38,247 nucleotides of DNA from Myxosarcina sp. GI1 (GTDB lineage Bacteria; Cyanobacteriota; Cyanobacteriia; Cyanobacteriales; Xenococcaceae), in contig NZ_JRFE01000051.1 of assembly GCF_000756305.1 (NCBI RefSeq), forward strand, positions 1-38,247. Direction: 5' to 3'. The notes below the pieces were generated by a model, which was given only the letters and a program-made list of their open reading frames with translations, had not been told where the DNA came from and did no database searches. Below, piece by piece: positions 17,475-26,112 of the stretch (within the stretch, counting starts at the first letter, position 1; every line of letters starts with the position of its first letter). The translations under genes and the position numbers were made by a program.

Positions 17475-18575
17475 TTATCCTCTTTCGCTCATAACTTCGT
17501 CATATACCTGCAAGGTTTTGTAATACATTTGCTCGAAAGTAAAGTTTAATTCGTAACGTTGACGACCTTGTTTTCCCATTGTTTCCCGTAGCGCTGCATC
17601 GCTAACTAAATTTGCTAACCGCTGATGTAATGTATTAGTATCTTGTCGGGGAATGAGATAACCAGTTACACCATCTACTACTAGTTCTGCTACGCCGCCA
17701 ACATCAGAGGCTACTACTGGCAAACCACCTCGCATGGCTTCGATAATCGTACGAGGTAAACCTTCCCAGTTTGATATCAAAGCAAAAATGTGCGCTTGAG
17801 CTAGAATTTCTTCTACATTTTCACAAAACCCCAGAATTTTTGCTTTTTCTGAGATGCCAATCTGATGAATATAGGCTTTTACTTCCGCTAATTTTTCGCC
17901 ATCTCCTACCAGAAGTAATTCTGCTTGAGGAATGTCTTTAAAAGCTTCAATTAAGGTTAAGTGATCTTTTTGTTTGCTAAAGCGAGCTACCATAACAATT
18001 TTGATGGTGCTGGTTGTGTTGTGCCTGGCTATAAAGGTGCGATCGAGATCTTTCATGCCGTTGTGAATAGTGACTAATCTTTCTGGATTCATTCCCGATT
18101 GAATACCTATCTGGCGATCGCATTCTGAAACACAGATAATTTTGTCTGCTAGAGGTGCGGCTAATTGTTCGATTGTCTGATAAATAGTACGGCTTGGTTC
18201 TGGTACTCCACTGGTAAAAGACCAACCATGTGCGGTAAAAATGCAGGGAGTTTTGGTAATTTTGGCTGCCAGCCGTCCCAAAATCCCCGTCTTACTAGAA
18301 TGAGTAGAAATTAGCTCTGGCTGAAACTTACGAATGCTATTTAGTAAAAATCTTAGGGATAACCAATCTTGCCAGGGAGATATAGGTTGCTGTAAGGAAT
18401 CGCAAGTAATAGATTCAATCTCTGCACGCTTTAAAACTGCGTTATAAATACCCTTTTTTCCTGTAATTACTAATACTTTATGCTGTCGATTTTGCAAAGC
18501 AATTGCCATATCTCTAACATGAATTTGTGCTCCAGCAACTGTATCTGCTCTCGCAACGATGAACAATATTTTCAT
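17475..18575 (-). CDS. GT4-family glycosyltransferase (first of four)
   Basis: 366 residues, GT-B fold. N-terminal domain: AGAQIHVRDMA (14-24), STHSSKTGILGRLAA (90-104) and TAHGWSF (114-120). The C-terminal glycosyl-transferase-1 domain has VARFSKQKDH (196-205) and the EX7E donor motif E271-E279 in NWEGLPRTIIEAM. It is expected to add one sugar from a nucleotide donor to the lipid-linked repeat unit on the cytoplasmic face. Acceptor and donor cannot be read from sequence. A typical companion of the epimerase, 16 bases downstream. Confidence 0.92.
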   Translation of the reverse strand: MKILFIVARADTVAGAQIHVRDMAIALQNRQHKVLVITGKKGIYNAVLKRAEIESITCDSLQQPISPWQDWLSLRFLLNSIRKFQPELISTHSSKTGILGRLAAKITKTPCIFTAHGWSFTSGVPEPSRTIYQTIEQLAAPLADKIICVSECDRQIGIQSGMNPERLVTIHNGMKDLDRTFIARHNTTSTIKIVMVARFSKQKDHLTLIEAFKDIPQAELLLVGDGEKLAEVKAYIHQIGISEKAKILGFCENVEEILAQAHIFALISNWEGLPRTIIEAMRGGLPVVASDVGGVAELVVDGVTGYLIPRQDTNTLHQRLANLVSDAALRETMGKQGRQRYELNFTFEQMYYKTLQVYDEVMSERG

Positions 18576-18635
18576 AATTTTTTGCTCTTATTAAGCTTAT
18601 TGTATAATGCAGGCAAACTAGTCAAACCTCGTTTA

Positions 18636-19727
18636 TTAGTTGTGATTTTTTACTTCTCGATGGTAAACAGCACGATAAGCAGGAAAAAAATTTGTTTTTA
18701 GTAAAGTTTCGGGGGGAATATCTAAATTATTCGCTCTTAAATTGACTAAATAATTGTATTTATCGCGATCGACAATCAAACGTAGTGTTAAGAACTGATG
18801 TCTTTGACGAGAAAAACCAGATTTAAAAGTATAAAGGTTATCCTTTTTGCCGCCAACGCCACCGCCTATATGTAAGAATTTATTTCCTCGTTCTTTTCCC
18901 CACAACCGCATGTGGTGGAGTAATAAATTAAACGGTGACTGCTTTAAAAATTCAGTTTTGGTGCCGCCTAAATGAGCTTGAATTATGCCGCAGCATTCAA
19001 AAAACAAGCTGGCACAGACTATTTGTCCATCTGACTCTACTACGCCTAAATGCAGTTTGTCTTCTAGCTTTAATAAGTTAGTAAAGTATTCATGGCTAAA
19101 AAAATACAAATCTTTAGCCGCTACTCGTTCCATTGTTTCGTTATAAATTGCTAAAAACTCATTTAAATGTTGGGCAACAGGAACGGTTTTGGCAACTAAA
19201 CCCAGACGCATGCATTTATTAATCGTGCTTTGATGTCCTTTACGGGTATGCGCCCAAATTTTATCTTCGTCGAGGGTTAGATCTACAGAAACTGTTTGAC
19301 CATTTTCCGTAAACAGGTCGGAAGCAAACAACGTCTGAAAATTATCGCTGAGAATCGGATGCAGACGCAAAAAAGCCGAACATACTCGTTGCGATTGTAA
19401 AACTTGCTGAAATTCTTTTATAGCGCGATCGGGAAAACCAGGATCGTGTTTGGCAGCCTCATTTAATAAAATGCCAGGGTAGCCATAGGGAGAAACAATG
19501 TCAAACAGCCTGGTATTTGTGGCAGGAATGAGGTCATCGCAGGAACGCAGTAAGTAAGGAACAAAAAAAATGCTGTCTTTTTCACTGATGAGCGTAGCTT
19601 TGGCTATGGTATTAGTTCTTTTAGCTTCTAACGATACATATTCGGGTAAATGATAGGCATCGTGGTTTAGTTTAGTAAGAGTTTCTCTCCATAAAGAATT
19701 TTGTAGATCGAGGGTTTGGATATTCAT
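18636..19727 (-). CDS. FemAB/GNAT-like acyltransferase in the polysaccharide locus
   Basis: 363 residues in two GNAT-like halves of the FemAB-like superfamily (Acetyltransf_6 type). Visible signatures are TRKGHQSTINKCMRLGL (161-177), YNETMERVAAKDLYFFS (195-211), LGVVESDGQIVCASLF (227-242), a KQSPFNLLLHHMRLWGKERG block (262-281), and the end motif LYTFKSGFSRQ (298-308). Such proteins transfer amino-acyl or acyl groups. In exopolysaccharide loci they probably acylate or aminoacylate the sugar. This is the only acyltransferase candidate in the locus and might take the place of the missing PglD/EpsM-type enzyme, though that is speculative. No membrane segment is seen. Confidence 0.75.
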   Translation of the reverse strand: MNIQTLDLQNSLWRETLTKLNHDAYHLPEYVSLEAKRTNTIAKATLISEKDSIFFVPYLLRSCDDLIPATNTRLFDIVSPYGYPGILLNEAAKHDPGFPDRAIKEFQQVLQSQRVCSAFLRLHPILSDNFQTLFASDLFTENGQTVSVDLTLDEDKIWAHTRKGHQSTINKCMRLGLVAKTVPVAQHLNEFLAIYNETMERVAAKDLYFFSHEYFTNLLKLEDKLHLGVVESDGQIVCASLFFECCGIIQAHLGGTKTEFLKQSPFNLLLHHMRLWGKERGNKFLHIGGGVGGKKDNLYTFKSGFSRQRHQFLTLRLIVDRDKYNYLVNLRANNLDIPPETLLKTNFFPAYRAVYHREVKNHN

Positions 19728-19770
19728 ATTTTTGGTAATGCGATCGTCATAAATTTACTGGTTATAACTT

Positions 19771-20667
19771 TTAGGAACACCCAGCTTTATCTCTCGACCA
19801 CAAAACTGGAAACACCTTCGGATCGCTAAAGTCGGGATCGCCGTTAGCTAGTTTGCGGCATAGTTGTTCGTCAAAGATATGAATTTCACGTTCCTGCTGA
19901 TTTTTATATGGTCGATAGTGGTTATCTGCGTCTTGAAGATGCACTGCTAAAGCCAAGCGAAATTTATCGCTACGGTTGGGATAGCTACCGTGAATTGTCC
20001 AGCAGTTGTGAAAGCTGACCTGACCTTTTTTTAGGGTCATCGGAACTTTAACTACTTGTTTGCCTTCACCTCGAAACTTGCCTGTCAAATTTTCTAAATC
20101 GGGATCGTTAAAATGACGCACGTGTTCTAGTCCCGACCACTTATGACTTTTATCTAGTACGACCAAAGGGCTTCTAGCTTCATCACAGTCATGAAAGGGA
20201 ATCCAGGCGGTAAGCAGTTTATTAGAACTACAGGTTGCCCAATAAGCGCGATCGCTATGCCAACCAACGGTAGTGTTAATGTTTCTGTCTCTTGGTGGCT
20301 TGTATACTAGCTGGTCGTCCAACAGGCGAACTTCGCTAGTTCTGGCTAGTCTGGCAGCGATCGCGCCAATAATCGGCTGCAAGGCTAAGCGAGCTAGTTC
20401 TTTTTTTTGCAAGGAAACAAATTCGTTATTACGAACGATATCGCCATCTTCTGGTTTCCAGTTACTGTAACCAGTGGTTACGGGAAGGGCAGCATCTCGT
20501 TCGCCGCGATAGAACTTTTCTGCACCCTCGATTGCTAAATCGATTATTTCTTCGGAAATTACTTTTGGAGAAATATACCAGCCATGTTCTTCATAAAAAG
20601 CAATATCTGTTTCGGTAGGCAAAAAGTCTAATTGTTTTTGAGTAAGAGACTGGGTTAAAGTTTCCAT
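19771..20667 (-). CDS. PhyH-family Fe(II)/2-oxoglutarate dioxygenase
   Basis: 298 residues. The iron ligands read H137 and D139 in GWHSDRAYW, and H226 in CWTIHGSYPNRS. R237 (KFRLALAVHL) fits the 2-oxoglutarate-binding arginine. Phytanoyl-CoA dioxygenase relatives hydroxylate or halogenate small molecules, sugars and lipids. In a sugar locus it could oxidise a nucleotide sugar or lipid-linked sugar, or the acyl group added by the neighbouring FemAB-like enzyme, but the substrate is unknown. It lies between the PglC-like transferase (95 bases) and the FemAB-like gene (43 bases), all on one strand. Confidence 0.85.
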   Translation of the reverse strand: METLTQSLTQKQLDFLPTETDIAFYEEHGWYISPKVISEEIIDLAIEGAEKFYRGERDAALPVTTGYSNWKPEDGDIVRNNEFVSLQKKELARLALQPIIGAIAARLARTSEVRLLDDQLVYKPPRDRNINTTVGWHSDRAYWATCSSNKLLTAWIPFHDCDEARSPLVVLDKSHKWSGLEHVRHFNDPDLENLTGKFRGEGKQVVKVPMTLKKGQVSFHNCWTIHGSYPNRSDKFRLALAVHLQDADNHYRPYKNQQEREIHIFDEQLCRKLANGDPDFSDPKVFPVLWSRDKAGCS

Positions 20668-20762
20668 GTCGCGATCGCATAAGTTAAACAGTTGTTTGAG
20701 TTCTGGTTAATATGATTTGCCAAAAGATTTTTATTAATGAGCGATGAGCTAAAAGATATTAG

Positions 20763-21374
20763 TTAAGTATCTGTCGAGCCTTTAAACTCTTCTGAGGTAG
20801 CGTAACCTTCTTGGTTAATGCCGTCTTTTTTAATTACTTTTACCACAGTTAACAGTAAAATTTTTAGGTCTAACCACAAACTCCAATTGTCTACGTACCA
20901 AACATCGAGTTTGAATTTTTCTTCCCAACTAATTGCATTGCGACCGCTGATTTGTGCCAATCCTGTAATTCCTGGCAGCACCTCGTGGCGACGTGCCTGT
21001 TCTGGACTATAGCGTTCTAGATATAGTACTATTAACGGTCGTGGACCGATAAAACTCATATCTCCTTTCAAAACATTCCAAAGTTGGGGTAATTCGTCAA
21101 GGCTGGTTTGCCGCAACCATTCACCAAAAGGAGTAATACGATCTTTATCGGGTAATAATTGACCATCACGATCGCGTGCATCGGTCATCGTACGAAATTT
21201 ATAAAACTTGAAAATACGATTGTTTTTTCCTGGGCGATCTTGAGCAAAAATTATGGGATTGCCCATATTCAAGTAAATTGCGATCGCCAAAATTAAAATC
21301 GGCAGCGACAAAATAATTAAAGCGACGGTCGCTACCAATCTATCTGCCAGAAATTTTATTGCTTTACTTAGCAT
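20763..21374 (-). CDS. Monotopic phosphoglycosyl transferase, EpsL/PglC-like
   Basis: 203 residues, the small form of the bacterial sugar transferase family. One re-entrant or transmembrane helix lies at about 12-36. QDRPGKNNRIFKFYKFRTM (45-63) is followed by the catalytic Asp-Glu pair D93-E94 in TSLDELPQLWNVLKGDMS, then GPRP (110-113) and the LPGITGLAQISGRN block (133-146). It loads a sugar-1-phosphate from a UDP-sugar on undecaprenyl phosphate. With the EpsN/PglE-like aminotransferase and CapD-like dehydratase of this locus, UDP-diNAcBac or a related amino sugar is the likely substrate. That would make it distinct in mechanism and probably in substrate from the WecA-like enzyme at 15443. 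Confidence 0.93.
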   Translation of the reverse strand: MLSKAIKFLADRLVATVALIILSLPILILAIAIYLNMGNPIIFAQDRPGKNNRIFKFYKFRTMTDARDRDGQLLPDKDRITPFGEWLRQTSLDELPQLWNVLKGDMSFIGPRPLIVLYLERYSPEQARRHEVLPGITGLAQISGRNAISWEEKFKLDVWYVDNWSLWLDLKILLLTVVKVIKKDGINQEGYATSEEFKGSTDT

Positions 21375-21434
21375 TTTCGAGCGTTTTTTGTATATAGTGA
21401 ATTACTAAATTTTTATTTGTTTCATTTAGAATTG

Positions 21435-22313
21435 TTATAAACTACAATTCTCGATTGAATATTGCTGCCACGCTTTTTTCCAGGTATCCAGATTTAGATT
21501 GAGTTCTTTTTCTAATTTTTCAAGATCTGCTGCCAGTAAGTTAAAAACATAATCAATTTCGTCAGTACTCGGTTTATAAAGTGTTTTTTTGTTTCTGTAA
21601 ATTACTTTTTTCAAACCAATTTTTTTAGTTAATTTAATTAGCCAATACAAGTCAAGGTCGTAAAACCATCTACCTGCTTGTTTTACAAGTTTGACTAGCC
21701 GAAAATTAACGGGAGTTTCATTAACATTTACCTTTTGATTGAGTTGTTCGGGAATTGTTAATAAGTCAACTCCAATTGCTTCACACAGATTATCGGCAAA
21801 AGCCTGGGGACTATCTTGTAGCAAATCGTAAAAGACAATTTTGACATTATCTCTGCCATAAGTAGCAATCCATTTAGTCAGATGGGTGTAATAAAGTGCA
21901 TTGTCTAATAAATCTGAGTTTTGCTTTAATGCCTCTGTTAATGTAGTTCCCTGAGTAATTTCTCCGCGATTTAACTTGTGCAAGTAAAATGAAGTTAACT
22001 GAGAAATAGGTTCGCGCAAACTAACAACGATCTTGCATTGAGGATTAATTTGATAAATTCTGGATCTCGCTGCTTCTGAAGTGAAATAAGCAGGAGCAAA
22101 TTCTCCTCTTAGTTTAAAGTCATCTTGAGGATCGAAATTAGCCAAAAACCAATCCCATCCTTTATCGTATCTATCCTGTCGATTAAAAAAAAAGGTTTCT
22201 TTAACTCTAGTTGGCAAAGATACCTGTGGATGAAGTCTCATATAAGCGTACATCCAAGAGGTAGCTGTTTTAAAAGGTCCAACCGCTACAAAATTTAATC
22301 GTTTGTCAGTCAT
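21435..22313 (-). CDS. PAPS-dependent sulfotransferase
   Basis: 292 residues from ATG 22313. A TTG at 22349 would add 12 residues but would overlap the upstream gene. The 5'-phosphosulphate loop is VGPFKTATSW (11-20), where K15 is the usual lysine. The 3'-phosphate motif is IVVSLREPISQLTSFY (95-110) with R100 and S108. It transfers sulphate from PAPS to a hydroxyl; in this locus the acceptor is most likely a sugar of the repeat unit, so the product is probably a sulphated exopolysaccharide. The KETFFF block (38-43) is typical of bacterial carbohydrate sulfotransferases. It lies 19 bases after a GT4 gene in the same run of genes. Confidence 0.9.
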   Translation of the reverse strand: MTDKRLNFVAVGPFKTATSWMYAYMRLHPQVSLPTRVKETFFFNRQDRYDKGWDWFLANFDPQDDFKLRGEFAPAYFTSEAARSRIYQINPQCKIVVSLREPISQLTSFYLHKLNRGEITQGTTLTEALKQNSDLLDNALYYTHLTKWIATYGRDNVKIVFYDLLQDSPQAFADNLCEAIGVDLLTIPEQLNQKVNVNETPVNFRLVKLVKQAGRWFYDLDLYWLIKLTKKIGLKKVIYRNKKTLYKPSTDEIDYVFNLLAADLEKLEKELNLNLDTWKKAWQQYSIENCSL

Positions 22314-22332
22314 AATTAATAAAATTTTAAAT

Positions 22333-23496
22333 TTAATGGGGAATAACAATTCCTAAATCTTGATAAAATTTTGCCAATCTTTCAAAAACCATTTTTTCAT
22401 CGTATTCTGCTTCGATTCTGCTTCTACCAGCTTCACCATAAGCTTTACGCAACTCAGCATTAGCAAGCAATTTAGCTAATGCTTCTGCCAAGCTATTGCT
22501 GTCTTCGGGTGGTACGACAAATCCAGTACGCTCGTGCTGCACTATTTCTCGACAACCGCGAATATCTGTAGCTACTACGGGAAGGCTCATTGCCATCGCT
22601 TCAACAATAGAACGGGGTAATCCTTCATGAGTAAAAGTAGGTAGAGTAAAAATATCCATTAGTCCCAAAAGTTCGGGAATGTCTTTTCTCTCACCCGTAA
22701 AAATTACGTGATTGGCAATACCTAACTCAGTTATTCTGGCGACAAGCTCATCATAAAAAGGTTCTGGATCGGTGTTCAACTCTCCGCCTACGATCGTGAT
22801 TTGTAGATTGGGAAATTGGGGAATTAATCTGGCGGCAGCCTCAATTAAATATCCCATCCCTTTTTTTCTGGTCAATCTTCCCACCGTTCCGATAATAAGT
22901 TCGGTACTATTAGGAATATTTAGCGATCGCCGCAATTGGCTTTGTTGTCGTTCGTCTAGACGATGGCGATTGAAGCGATCTAGATCGACTCCGTTACCTA
23001 AATACTTGAGTTTTTGAGGAGCAATTCCCAGACGTTTGGCAGTAGCAATATCTTCATGATTCTGACTGATAATTAAATCGCTAATGCTGCTGCAAAATTT
23101 CTCAATATTTGAATAGAGAAAATATTCTCTGGGGCTAGAGCGATCGTGAAAAGGTAAGCCGTGAGAAGTATAGACAATTCGCTTGACTCCTGCAAGTTTG
23201 GCAGCAACTCTTCCTAATACTGCGGCAATAGGAGTATGAACGTGAACTAAATCGTATTGTTGTTGTCGAATCAACTTTGTAAGTTGCAGTATACTTTTAA
23301 AGTTAGTAATCGGATCGATTCGGCGATCGATTTGAATGGAATGGACTATATAGCCTTTTTCCCTTAATTCTTTAGTCCCTTCATCTACAGAACAAGCAAT
23401 TTCTACTTCTAGTCCCCGTGCGAGTAAATAGTCAACTTGGGGTAGTAATAGAGTTTGGGCTGTAACGCCTAAAGCGCAAATGTGTAATATTTTCAC
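22333..23496 (-). CDS. GT4-family glycosyltransferase (second of four)
   Basis: 387 residues, GT-B fold. Features: VHVHTPIAAVLGRVAA (84-99), YTSHGLPFHD (109-118), GNGVDLDRF (167-175), VGRLTRKKGM (205-214), and the EX7E pair E291-E299 in HEGLPRSIVEAM. The N-terminal half is similar to EpsD and related capsule glycosyltransferases. Followed closely (19 bases) by the sulfotransferase, so these two may act on the same sugar. Donor and acceptor cannot be read from sequence. Confidence 0.92.
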   Translation of the reverse strand: MKILHICALGVTAQTLLLPQVDYLLARGLEVEIACSVDEGTKELREKGYIVHSIQIDRRIDPITNFKSILQLTKLIRQQQYDLVHVHTPIAAVLGRVAAKLAGVKRIVYTSHGLPFHDRSSPREYFLYSNIEKFCSSISDLIISQNHEDIATAKRLGIAPQKLKYLGNGVDLDRFNRHRLDERQQSQLRRSLNIPNSTELIIGTVGRLTRKKGMGYLIEAAARLIPQFPNLQITIVGGELNTDPEPFYDELVARITELGIANHVIFTGERKDIPELLGLMDIFTLPTFTHEGLPRSIVEAMAMSLPVVATDIRGCREIVQHERTGFVVPPEDSNSLAEALAKLLANAELRKAYGEAGRSRIEAEYDEKMVFERLAKFYQDLGIVIPH

Positions 23497-23560
23497 AACC
23501 TTAATTTGTAAACTGCTATAGAAATAACCGTTTTAAACGACTCTACGAACAATATAAGTT

Positions 23561-24763
23561 TTAGTGTACTTTGCTTGTGGCTCGATAATATAGGTTTTCG
23601 TATTGCGAAACTATTGCTTGCAAGGAAAATAACTGCTGTATTTTTTCTCTGGCAGCCTTTCCTAAAGCTTGTTTTTCACTGGGAGGAAGTAGAATTAATT
23701 CTTGCCAAGCAGTTGCCAGGGCTTCAGCATCTTTGGGAGGAACGACTTTGCCAGTATTGCCGACAATCTGGGCAGAATCTCCCACATCCGTTACCACACA
23801 AGGAATGGCGCAAGACATAGCTTCCCCAATTATTAAAGGAAAAGCTTCGCCAAAAGCCGAAGATGAGGTCATGAGATCGAACCCTGGTGTAAGTTGAGAT
23901 ATATCTTGACGCTCGCCTAATAAATGCGTTCGCGTCTCCAGCTTCAAAGTTTTGATTAGTTTAACTAAAGTTTGATTCCATTCGTCAACTTGAGTTCCAA
24001 TAAGTACAAAGTGTACGTCATCACGATCGGAAATTTTTGATAATAGTAAAGCTGCCGCTTTAAGAAAATTAGCATGATCTTTCATAGGATGGTAGCGAGC
24101 GATCGAGCCAATAATAATCGCATTGGCAGCTAAGTTTAATTCGCTTCTCAAACTTTGTCTGGCGTAGTTTGATGGCTGAAATAAATTAGTATCGAAGCCG
24201 TTAGGAATGACCGAACTTTTATTGACTGGATACCCTAGTTTTTCGTGCTGTAATTTACTCTGAGAGGACACAAAAATGATTTTTTCTACTTGTCGAGCAG
24301 TTACCGCGCCCAATCTAATCAGTAGCTGAGTAAGTTTTTTTTCTGAGGCTAAAGAGTTAATTGAATGATGTATTCCCCAAAACACGGAAATTTTACCCTT
24401 TGCAAAAAAGCTAGCAAATTGAGCCGCTAGATTACCGTGATACATCCAGCCTTGAATAACATTTGGTTCGATCTCTCGAATTATTTTTGATAACTTTGGA
24501 ATTACAGTCAAACTTGGTTTGCCTAAATCTAGTTTTAGAGTATACAGAGGAATGTTTAAATCTTCAATGCGATCGCCCAAAGTACCTTTATTCATCAATG
24601 AAATTACTACAGGTTGAAACTGTTTGCGATCGGTTTTAGACAGTAGATGATATAGCATCATTTCTGCTCCACCTGTAAACAACCCGGTAATAATATGCAA
24701 CACGACTATTTGCGTACTATTTTTATTTGTTAGTTTTGACGATCTAGCGGCTAAGTTTTTCAT
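23561..24763 (-). CDS. GT4-family glycosyltransferase (third of four)
   Basis: 400 residues, GT-B fold. The N-terminal glycine loop is GLFTGGAEMML (27-37). The C-terminal domain has PNGFDTNLF (187-195), IARYHPMKDH (221-230), and an EX7E pair E306-E314 in GEAFPLIIGEAM. The usual small residue after the first Glu is replaced by Ala-Phe. Its start overlaps the end of the polymerase gene by 20 bases, which points to translational coupling. In the same operon as the other glycosyltransferases. Confidence 0.92.
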   Translation of the reverse strand: MKNLAARSSKLTNKNSTQIVVLHIITGLFTGGAEMMLYHLLSKTDRKQFQPVVISLMNKGTLGDRIEDLNIPLYTLKLDLGKPSLTVIPKLSKIIREIEPNVIQGWMYHGNLAAQFASFFAKGKISVFWGIHHSINSLASEKKLTQLLIRLGAVTARQVEKIIFVSSQSKLQHEKLGYPVNKSSVIPNGFDTNLFQPSNYARQSLRSELNLAANAIIIGSIARYHPMKDHANFLKAAALLLSKISDRDDVHFVLIGTQVDEWNQTLVKLIKTLKLETRTHLLGERQDISQLTPGFDLMTSSSAFGEAFPLIIGEAMSCAIPCVVTDVGDSAQIVGNTGKVVPPKDAEALATAWQELILLPPSEKQALGKAAREKIQQLFSLQAIVSQYENLYYRATSKVH

Positions 24764-26099
24764 AATATTTCTTCATTTTATGCGGTTTTGTTTTACTGAT
24801 AAAAATCAACAAGACAATCGCTACTAAAAAACAAAAGTTAGTTTGTAAAAAAGTCTGGGGATCTCCATAAGTCAATAAATCAGTCCATACTTTGGCAGTA
24901 AGTATGTATATAAAAGGCATCCAATATATTTCACTGAGGTAGTTTTGCATCATAGTTTGTAAATAACGACCTATCCAACCATATATAAAACTAAAAAAAA
25001 CCAAACCAGGCCAGGAAAAGCTATAAATACAAGCAGCAATATAACCAGTAGGAATATCAAATTCATCGGTATTAACTAAATATTGAGTATTGTAATAAGA
25101 CATCGGTAGTTCTGTTTCTACATTTAGTAATCTTTCAGGTAGAAAAGAGAGCAATGCATAATACCAATCGCTCAGTAATCTCAATTCATAGGTTTCGTTA
25201 AAAGCAGCGTATAAAGACTGTATGGGATAGGCAAAAGTATTAATTAGATCGACAAAACTATAATTACTGCTTTCTTTATCTCTAATAGTTTCGCTAAACT
25301 TAGTTGCAATACCATGATATCCATCGGGTAATCCTGAAAGACTAAAGAAAAAAGCTTTACCATACAAAATAATAAAAATAGCCAATATCATGATTGGCAC
25401 TAAGTATTTGAGATGCCATTTTTTTGTCTGAATCACATATACCAGGTAAAATATTCCAAAAGAAACGATCATCGTCGAGCGTGCTGCTACTACTAGAGAG
25501 GCTATGAACGCAACAACTAATGAACTCAAAAATAAAAAACTTATTTTTAGCTTATTTTTCTTAGTTTTTTTAATAAAAAGATATGATGCCAGTAAATAAG
25601 ATGAACTAAATGAAAAATAAACAAATCTTTTAAAAAAAGTTAAGCTTCCTCCTGGTAAGGCTCCGTTTCTAATTAAGTTTGCGTTGGCAATTGCAACAGG
25701 AAAACCACCAAACTGCATACCAAAAACATGAAGAGATATTGTGGCAAAAAATAGAAAAAAAACTGCTATACCCAGCAGTTTGCGATCGCTAATATTATTA
25801 AGCTTAATTTGTTTGCCAATTTTAGCTGCGCTTTGGTTGTAAAAGCCTGCTAAAACCATAAAATAACTCAAGAATATTGCCGTAAGTATTTGCAAGCTAG
25901 TATTGCGATCGTAACCTGTGTATCCTAGAGAAACAATGGGATCTACGATGCCAGAAGCAAACATAAACATCGGCATCAAATACAGCAGTATATAGAAAAT
26001 ATTAAACAAAGTTAGAAAATCTACTTTACAGATTTTATTTCTAGCAATTTCTAATAAAATCAAGCAAATAATTGCAGCTAAATACGTAACTAATAACAT
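24744..26099 (-). CDS. Wzy-like oligosaccharide repeat-unit polymerase
   Basis: 451 residues with about 10-12 hydrophobic helices and a large periplasmic loop around 270-370 (DGYHGIATKFSETIRDKES, then YYNTQYLVNTDEFDIPTGY). The topology and the position between glycosyltransferases fit the O-antigen polymerase family. These proteins are too diverged for reliable motifs, so the call rests on topology and context. It would join flipped lipid-linked repeat units in the periplasm. It ends 20 bases inside the next gene and starts 13 bases after the GT4 gene upstream, so all three are coupled. Confidence 0.82.
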   Translation of the reverse strand: MLLVTYLAAIICLILLEIARNKICKVDFLTLFNIFYILLYLMPMFMFASGIVDPIVSLGYTGYDRNTSLQILTAIFLSYFMVLAGFYNQSAAKIGKQIKLNNISDRKLLGIAVFFLFFATISLHVFGMQFGGFPVAIANANLIRNGALPGGSLTFFKRFVYFSFSSSYLLASYLFIKKTKKNKLKISFLFLSSLVVAFIASLVVAARSTMIVSFGIFYLVYVIQTKKWHLKYLVPIMILAIFIILYGKAFFFSLSGLPDGYHGIATKFSETIRDKESSNYSFVDLINTFAYPIQSLYAAFNETYELRLLSDWYYALLSFLPERLLNVETELPMSYYNTQYLVNTDEFDIPTGYIAACIYSFSWPGLVFFSFIYGWIGRYLQTMMQNYLSEIYWMPFIYILTAKVWTDLLTYGDPQTFLQTNFCFLVAIVLLIFISKTKPHKMKKYYEKLSR

Positions 26100-26112
26100 T
26101 TATATTTACCTT

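Noticed and set aside
17977-18225. 82-codon minus-strand frame inside a glycosyltransferase gene
   Set aside because: It is an out-of-frame shadow of the GT4 gene at 17475-18575, which has all family motifs.
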